A stretch of DNA of 64,000 bases from Diplosphaera chodatii (taxonomy: Eukaryota; Chlorophyta; Trebouxiophyceae; Prasiolales; Stichococcaceae), in contig JAALGY010000020.1 of assembly GCA_032358165.1 (NCBI GenBank), positions 372,001-436,000 on the forward strand, written 5' to 3'. Made by a program: the position numbers and the translations under genes. This document shows, one piece after another, positions 57,943 to 64,000 of this stretch. The notes under the pieces were generated by a model. The model ran no database searches. It saw only the letters and a list, made by a program, of their open reading frames with translations, and had not been told where the DNA came from. Position 1 is the stretch's first letter, and each line of letters starts with the position of its first letter.

Positions 57943-60521
57943 CTAAAATTGCACAGTCCTGTAGACGCACACCTCGTAGCTGCGGGCCTGATCTGAGATG
58001 CCCATGTCGCACTCCAGAGGCACTACCTCCTCTGTGCGCAGGGCCAGCCGCTGAGATGCGACTTGCTGAACGAAGGCATCATACACTGCCTGCGCACGTG
58101 AGGCAGCTGTGTCACCAAATGGGGAGGTTCGACTGCAACAGAGACCACGCAATACTGGCACTGTCCAGGCAATCTATCATGCAGCAATGCTTCTTTCATT
58201 AGGCACAACCTGTGTCACACTGTCACTTGACCGCTGAGATCAGCACCGGCCAGTGTTGGGTGCACGCACTGCCGCACCTGTTCACGCACGGGACAGCACA
58301 GGAGGGCGGTGCCGCCCGGGGCTAGCCTCTGCTGCAGGGTGGCTGCCAGTGCTGCCGCCTGGCATGCCTCATACAGCACGTCGCTGCCGAGCACGACCTG
58401 CAAGTGGACATGCTTGCACCTTCAGCAGTTGCATCGACGAAGTTTACACAGAGGCAAGATGCCAATGTGGTTGTACCGGTGTTCAGCACCAGCATCAGCA
58501 AGGGCCGCCTTCGAGAACTCAGTGCAGATGCCACACAACAGCCAGCCGCGGTGCACCTGAAACCGGGCATCTGGAGGAAGTTGCGGCGGCGCATCCGCGG
58601 CCACGCCATGCTCTGATACCGCAAACCTGGCAGCGCTGTTGGCTATAGCTGCACCTTGTGCTGCCTTCATATCAGTGCCGTCGCCGCCAGGGACGGGCAC
58701 ATCGCCCGAAGCAGGAACGGCGTCATTCCAATCCAGAGCCCGGACTGCCACATGCTCCTGCTTGTGCACGGTCTGGTGTGGCGCTCAGCAGCATCACACA
58801 TACCCGGCGCCTACCGACAAAGCACACCATCGAATGCTGTGCCACTGCAGACGAACTTGGGTCGGGTCACAAAAGCTGGCGCACCCAGTCCCATGCACCG
58901 TCCTGCTGGGCAGGCGGCTGCTGCTGGCTGGCGGCACATCTCGGCTGTGCCGTGCTGGATGCACCGTTGGCTGATGGACGCGTCGCCGGTGTGTCGCTGG
59001 CAGCCGCCAGAAAGTCGTCGAGGTCGTCGCAGCTGTCTGCATCTTCCGGGTCCCATGTATCACCTGTGGCAGCGGCTGCGGCGGCTGGTGGCTGTCCCGT
59101 GCCCGCGAGGGAGTCTGGTCTGCAGGCTTCAGACGCGCACGGTGGGTGCTGTTGCGGCGCGCCTGGCTTTGGTTGGCCATGCAGCGCAAGCGTCTCCTGG
59201 ACCGATTGCCGCAGCTGCTGCAGCAGCTGTGGAACGACGTCGGAGAGTGTCACCTGCATGGAATGCAATCAGCTGCTGCAATGAAAATGGTTTGCAGCAC
59301 TTCCTGCATGTCATGTGGCGTGGTGTACTTCAGGTGTTGGGTGACCTACATGTGAGGCGTGCAGCTGCATGGCCAGTAACCCGATCAGCCCCACTCCAGA
59401 GCCGACCTCCAGCACCGTGCGTCCCGCAACCAGCTGCGGCGCCGCCAGCAATGTGCGCGCCAGTGCCTGGCGTACACATCCGTCAGCACATTTGGTTCTT
59501 ATGTCAGGTGGTGCACTTGCGCGGCATGGCTCGATCGATCCCCTCGATGCAGATCATTGGGGTGGGCACTGGCACCATCACAGGAGCGGTTAGCATCATG
59601 TGGAGAAAACCTCCTGTCTGTACTGCTTCCATCGACCGTACCTGTGCTGCAAGCCACACGCGTGCCCCGAGACCATCGCCAGCAAGGCAGCCCTCGCACA
59701 CCGCGACCGCAATGCCCTCCCCGTAGCGGTACACCCGCATCTGCTCGCACACGCCTCGTGTCAGCCCTTCAGGCCGATGCCATGTGCATGCTGCAGAGGT
59801 GCCGACCGATTGAACGACGGTATTTGACGACACCTATCCCTGCATCTGGTCGTGTGTATGCCAAGCAACCCTCATCAGACCACCTGCGCGGAGGCGGCGG
59901 CGGGTCCGCTGCATGCTGCAATGATGCGCGCCGCCGCTGTTTGCTCAGCGTCTCCTGTGCAGCAGCATTTGAGAAGTCGCTTAGGAAAAAGAATGTCAGG
60001 TGGTGAGCTGGATGTCTGCAACGCACACAGCCGCCACATGGTATAAACATTCACCCAGGCGGCCCAGCAGTTGCGTGAGGAGGGTGACTGCCCCAGCCTT
60101 CCGCGCCTATACAGCATTCGGACGTTGTTCACCTCCGTGTTTTCTGGCAAATCCGCAATATGGTGTCGTGTGTGCCTGCTGCTCGTTTTCACATGCGCTG
60201 CATGCCATGACAGTGTGTGCAGTGCGTGCCTCTTCGGCGTAGGCGTACCGCTGTGTCACCCAGTTCTCGAGTTGTTTCAGTGCAGCATACCGCCTGCAGA
60301 CGTGACAGCAGTGAACACGCGCACCAATCCATATCATATCCTGCAAACTGCATGTAGACAGATGCATGTTCGCAGTGTAAAGCACATGCATCCACTTACC
60401 TGGGGGCACTCGCGGGCTGCCTGATCGTCTGTATCCATTCCTCCACCCGCTCAGACGCTATCAGCGCCTCAAAGACATCCGCCTCATCGGCCGTCGCCTG
60501 AACATGTGCTGATGCTGTCAT
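57943..60521 (-). CDS. FAM86/EEF2KMT-like protein lysine methyltransferase
   Basis: The ten minus-strand exons, left to right, are 57943..58089, 58278..58397, 58557..58757, 58885..59253, 59350..59466, 59642..59740, 59884..59954, 60055..60106, 60260..60293 and 60400..60521. All phases agree: 443 residues. A helical N-terminal region (VFEALIASERVEEWIQTIRQ, YAALKQLENW, AGAVTLLTQLLGRLG) precedes a class I SAM-dependent fold: LEVGSGVGLIGLLAMQLHA (motif I, about residue 144), VTLSDVVPQLL (acidic end of strand 2), VRALDWNDAV, VVLGSDVLYEACQ (family signature, about residue 353) and LAPGGTALLCCPVREQ. The layout (N-terminal helical region plus methyltransferase_16 core) points to the FAM86 group, which methylates elongation factor 2 in animals and yeast. 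The substrate here is inferred. A 123-residue exon (58885..59253) inserts a long Ala/Gln/Asp-rich loop not typical of the family. Confidence 0.82.
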
Positions 60522-60927
60522 GGCGATCGTCGCACGCCCACGCCCGCAAGTCGCACAGGCGTCAAAGTATCGAGGATGAAATCATTAGACAACAATTGCA
60601 TGCGCAATGTGCGATCGTTTCCCAGCTTTTGCAGCTGCCACCCGTGCACGTGCGGAGAGCACAAAATTGCAGATGCCAGCTGCATGCTTCAATTGATCAT
60701 TTGACTTCGGCAAAGAAGGTTTTGCTGCCCAACCACTTTATTCGGATATTCGCGCATCGTCACAGCCACTAGCCGTTGTCAGCCGTGCGACGTGTTAGCT
60801 CTGCACAGTGATCAACAGCATCCTGCAGGTTTAAATCGCACAATCAGAGTGCGCATTTGGGTGCTCAAGGCTGGCCAACCTGAGGGCGACTGTGGCCTTC
60901 GGCGCTGCGCTTGTGCTGGGAAGCACG
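60522..60927. other. divergent intergenic region
   Basis: It lies between the methyltransferase (-) and the KEN-motif protein (+) and should hold both promoters. The frame upstream of 60928 stays open to about 60860, so the second gene could start with an upstream exon. No clear regulatory site is visible. Confidence 0.35.
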
Positions 60928-62510
60928 ATGGGGCTCCTGGGGCTCTTCGACTGCTTCAGGCGCCGCAGCAAGCGCAAGGGGCCCGCCAGCACTGCTGGCT
61001 GCGCCACCCAATCGTCCGCATATCAGGCGCGTCGGGCCTCGACATGCTGGCTGTGGAACATCTGCGTCACAGCATACCTGTATGGGCACACACTACAACA
61101 TAGAATGAACTCAATAACCTTACAGGTGCTGCCGAGCGCCGCGCCGTCACCCGTCGCATCAGACACCCTGCCGCCAACCAGAGCACTGTTGCCGGAAGAT
61201 CATCGTCACCACACCGCAGTAGAGGCCCCGCTGCTCCTGCAGCAGCCTGCAGGCGACGCAGCGGAAATAGGCGATGATGAGCTGGTCACAATCTCCAGCG
61301 TGCCAGTGCACTGGGGCACGGATCCCAGCCCGAGCCCATCGGCCGCCGCAGCCACGGGGTCCAGAGCTCCGAAGCCTGAGCACGATGCACAGGCGGTCCC
61401 ACATGCGCTGGATGGTTCACCAGCCACACCGCCAATGTCACGGTGCGTCCCGCTCATCGCCGCTTCTCAGCAGCGCAACCTTTGCAGAATAGGTCCGATC
61501 TTAGACATGACTCAGGTGACGCATGGCACTCTTGCTTTCCAAGCAACATGGGTCGAATTAACGATCCTGCAGCATGAAGAGCTGCTACAAGTCTGCGAAC
61601 CTGCAGGTTGCCGCATGAGGCACCGGCAACAGCTGCAAGCAGTTTGGCGGACGACAAGGAGAACACACCAGCATCTGCAGCGGCTCTGCACCATGTCAGC
61701 CCGCTGCAGCCCGCGCAGGGTGTAAAGGCCGCAGGTGGTTGGCACAGCTCCTCGACTCCGATGCAGCCCGCAGCGCCTGAGACCAGCGCAGCAGTGGCAT
61801 CGAACTCAGCCAACAGCCCTTCAGCCATGGCCATGACGCCGCCGCTGCAGCCAGCAGCACCAGCAGCTGCCAAGCCAGCAGCACTGACGGCGTCGCCACC
61901 AATCGTGTCGGTGGCGTGCACACGTTCGCCGCTGTGCAGCGGGACGCCGGCGGCCTCGCAGCTGAGCTGCGCCACCTCGCAGCTGACGCGCTTCCCCTTC
62001 CTGGTGGCGGACACGCCCTCCGGGCAGCACACGCCACAGGTCTGGCCCAATGGGCAATACCAGTGCTGCACTGATTCATGTGGGCCCCGCCGATACTCCC
62101 CAGATGTGCAAATTGTCACGCTGACAGTCGGGTTAACCTGTGCGCGCGTGCTGACCATGCACCTAAATACTGCATATAGCAGATATCTGACTGACAGCTT
62201 GCTGACATGAGTGCTGTGCCAAATGCTGCAGGTGGCGGGTATGGACAACAAGGTGGCACGCTACAGGGAGGACAGGCAGCTGGCGCAGCGGCTCACGCCC
62301 TTTGCTGAGCGGTGTGCTGTGATTCAGCGATGCTGCTGCATGTTGCACCTCGGTGGCAGCCGCTCTCGATACAGCCTGCACTTTCGGAACCGTGAACATA
62401 ACATGTGCGAGTGACTGAGCCCACAGCGCACCTGGTGCAGGGTGGAGCGGGAGGTTGTTGCAGAGGAACGGTTCCGCAAACGCCTGTCTGGCAGCCGACG
62501 GAGCAGTTAG
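60928..62510 (+). CDS. low-complexity protein with a KEN motif, unknown function
   Basis: The model is a first exon from 60928 (MGLLGLFDCFRRRSKRKG; its end is unresolved, before 61125), then 61126..61442, 61607..62039, 62232..62311 and 62441..62510 (stop TAG). The last four exons join in phase and encode about 299 residues. The N-terminus carries a hydrophobic MGLLGLF, a cysteine and a basic cluster, suggesting a membrane-peripheral or lipid-modified start. The centre is disordered, rich in A, S, P and T. It contains LADDKENTPAS, a KEN motif of the type recognised by the anaphase-promoting complex, and several S/TP sites (SSTPMQP, VADTPSG). The C-terminus is a charged helix, DNKVARYREDRQLAQRL through ERFRKRLSGSRRSS. 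I recognise no family. A cell-cycle role is only suggested by the KEN and S/TP motifs. Confidence 0.68.
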
Positions 62511-62919
62511 CTCAAGTGGCACTGGGAAACCTGCCACTCAGCTCCTTTGCCCAGAGCCTCAACTTGCATTGCTGCTGCAGCATTTTCTCACCAGCAGCAT
62601 TCTGTACACGCGGTTTGCTCGCTAGAGTCACATCCCAGTTTGCAACATGTAGGTATGCAGCTCTCAAGCATCGCTGATGGCTGACAGCATGTACCCAGTA
62701 TGGTGATGCCAGTAAGGAGACGCCTCCAGCCATTTGCAGGCTGTGCTGTTGCAAGCTGTCTATATGCCATGAAAACTCTGAACACTGGCCAAGGCGGCTG
62801 TCAACCTGAAGTGCCTCGCTGTACGTTGTTCTGTAACCTCAGCTGCACAGTAGCGACAAATCGCACAGCATGACAAGCACGGCAACACCAGCAGCAGCTT
62901 CCGCAGCACACTGCACATA
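62511..62919. other. intergenic between convergent genes
   Basis: This holds the 3' ends of the KEN-motif gene (+) and the zinc-knuckle gene (-). Nothing else is supported. Confidence 0.4.
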
Positions 62920-63887
62920 CTACGACCATCCGCCACCACCGTATCCACCGCCGCCGCCGCCATATCCGCCGCCGCCGCCGGCATTCTGAGGGCAGCGGCT
63001 GGCAAAGTGCCCAGGCTGACCGCACTTATAGCAGGTGCCCCCACCAGCGCCGCCGCCGCCACCACCGCCACCTGCTTCCATAGAATGGAGATGGTGATTA
63101 CATGGAAGGCTTTGGGGAGGGTGGCGTTCACAGGCAGCTGTTCATCGTCTGAGGTCCGGCTTCTCCAGGGTCCTGGGGAGCGGGCAGGTCCAATGCCAAC
63201 CTGACACACTATGTTTTCGAGAAGCGCAGCTGCATGCAGGGCGTGTACGCGGCAGCAGCATTGGAGGAAGCAGCATCAGCGGCAGCAATTGCAGCGGCAG
63301 CATCTGCCGCGGCAGCATCTGGCAGCAGCGCACCGCCAAAGCCGCCTGCGCCGCCGCCACCATAGCCGCCGCCGCCACCGCCGCGGCCATAACCGCCTCC
63401 GCCGCCGCCGCCGCCGCCGCCGGCGCCATCTGGATTGGGGCAGTCTCGTGCCCAATGACCGGGCTGCCCGCACTTGTAGCACTCCCCGCCTGCGCCGCCG
63501 CCGCCGCCCCGGCCGCCAGCAACATTGCCTGGGTACTGGCCCACATTGGCCTGCAAAACAAGCCAGTATATATCTGCATGTGTGCAAATCACTAGCACTA
63601 CCAGCAGCTGAGAGATATTGTAGAGCAAACAGAAGGCAACGGGAAGATGTCTGTGATAGGCACACCTGGCCCTTGGTGTTGGGACAGTCCTGCGATGAGC
63701 AAATCAGACCGCACTCTTAGCATAGCAATGTTTGCCAGGTGGTCCAAACAATGTGTGTCTGATTGCAGCCTGTGAGGCATGCAGAAGATGCATGCAGATC
63801 CGCTCACCCTGCTCCAATGGCCAGTCTGTCCACACTTGAAGCAAGCGTTGCCGCCAGTGTCGCCCCCGCCACCAAAGTTGCTGGGCG
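62920..63887 (-). CDS. glycine-rich CCHC zinc-knuckle protein, C-terminal part (continues beyond window)
   Basis: The four minus-strand exons, left to right, are 62920..63071 (stop TAG), 63334..63550, 63666..63689 and 63808..63887. They join in phase and encode about 157 residues. Three CCHC zinc knuckles (C-x2-C-x4-H-x4-C) are visible: [14 protein letters not shown] (split by an intron), [14 protein letters not shown] and [14 protein letters not shown]. They are separated by glycine/tyrosine/arginine-rich linkers, and the tail is GGGGWS. Such knuckles bind single-stranded nucleic acid. Candidates are a CNBP-like or glycine-rich RNA-binding protein, or the C-terminal tail of a larger protein such as RPA1 or topoisomerase III. 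The upstream exons lie to the right of 63887, probably past the window edge. One exon is only 24 bp. Confidence 0.85.
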
Positions 63888-64000
63888 CTGCACCAGCAGA
63901 CAGCTGTCATATAAGCATTTGCGATAACAGTGTGTAGCGCATGCATGGCATTGCACAGCACCTGCTGTGCAGCTGTACAGCATGCTGAGGGTATACCTGC

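Noticed and set aside
58656..59726. 356-residue plus-strand open frame
   Set aside because: It is antisense to the FAM86-like methyltransferase exons, has biased composition and no domain. It is a shadow of the GC-rich coding strand.

Overview
The window is nuclear DNA from a eukaryote, most likely a chlorophyte green alga of Chlorella/Coccomyxa type (Trebouxiophyceae). This is inferred from GC- and CAG-rich coding DNA, very dense introns of about 80-700 bp ending almost always in TGCAG, a plastid transit peptide, plant-like sphingolipid and inositol-pyrophosphate enzymes, and no bacterial operon features. Gene models were built by hand from splice sites, reading-frame continuity and protein family knowledge. 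Wherever an exon list is given, the exon phases add up.

Layout, left to right. 1-4.27 kb: no supportable gene, but a foldback repeat at about 3.05-3.18 kb. 4.27-5.04 kb (+): small secreted orphan protein. 6.0-7.26 kb (+): 3' part of a DUF6816-like gene. 8.0-15.3 kb (-): glucosidase I (GCS1). 15.6-17.4 kb (+): nine-exon plastid-targeted NTF2/SnoaL-like gene, followed 385 bp downstream by an intronless paralogue (17.8-18.4 kb). 19.5-21.9 kb (-): F-box/LRR protein. 23.0-25.8 kb (+): sphingolipid delta-4 desaturase. 27.4-32.3 kb (+): AT-hook/PHD chromatin protein. 33.4-37.4 kb (+): NADP-type glutamate dehydrogenase. 38.2-47.9 kb (+): 31-exon PPIP5K/VIP1 inositol-pyrophosphate kinase. 48.4-50.75 kb (-): ceramide synthase. 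51.1-54.4 and 55.7-57.4 kb (+): tandem pair of cysteine-rich, probably GPI-anchored surface proteins. 57.9-60.5 kb (-): FAM86/EEF2KMT-like protein methyltransferase. 60.9-62.5 kb (+): low-complexity protein with a KEN motif. 62.9 kb to the right edge (-): glycine-rich CCHC zinc-knuckle protein, truncated by the window.

Functional links. Ceramide synthase and delta-4 desaturase are successive steps of ceramide synthesis and lie about 23 kb apart, though separated by unrelated genes. Glucosidase I starts N-glycan trimming in the ER, where the two sphingolipid enzymes also work. No mobile-element genes, CRISPR arrays, rRNA or tRNA genes were recognised. The most notable items are the intron-rich/intronless tandem pair, the tandem surface-protein family, and several GC-AG introns supported by protein alignment or by the intronless paralogue.
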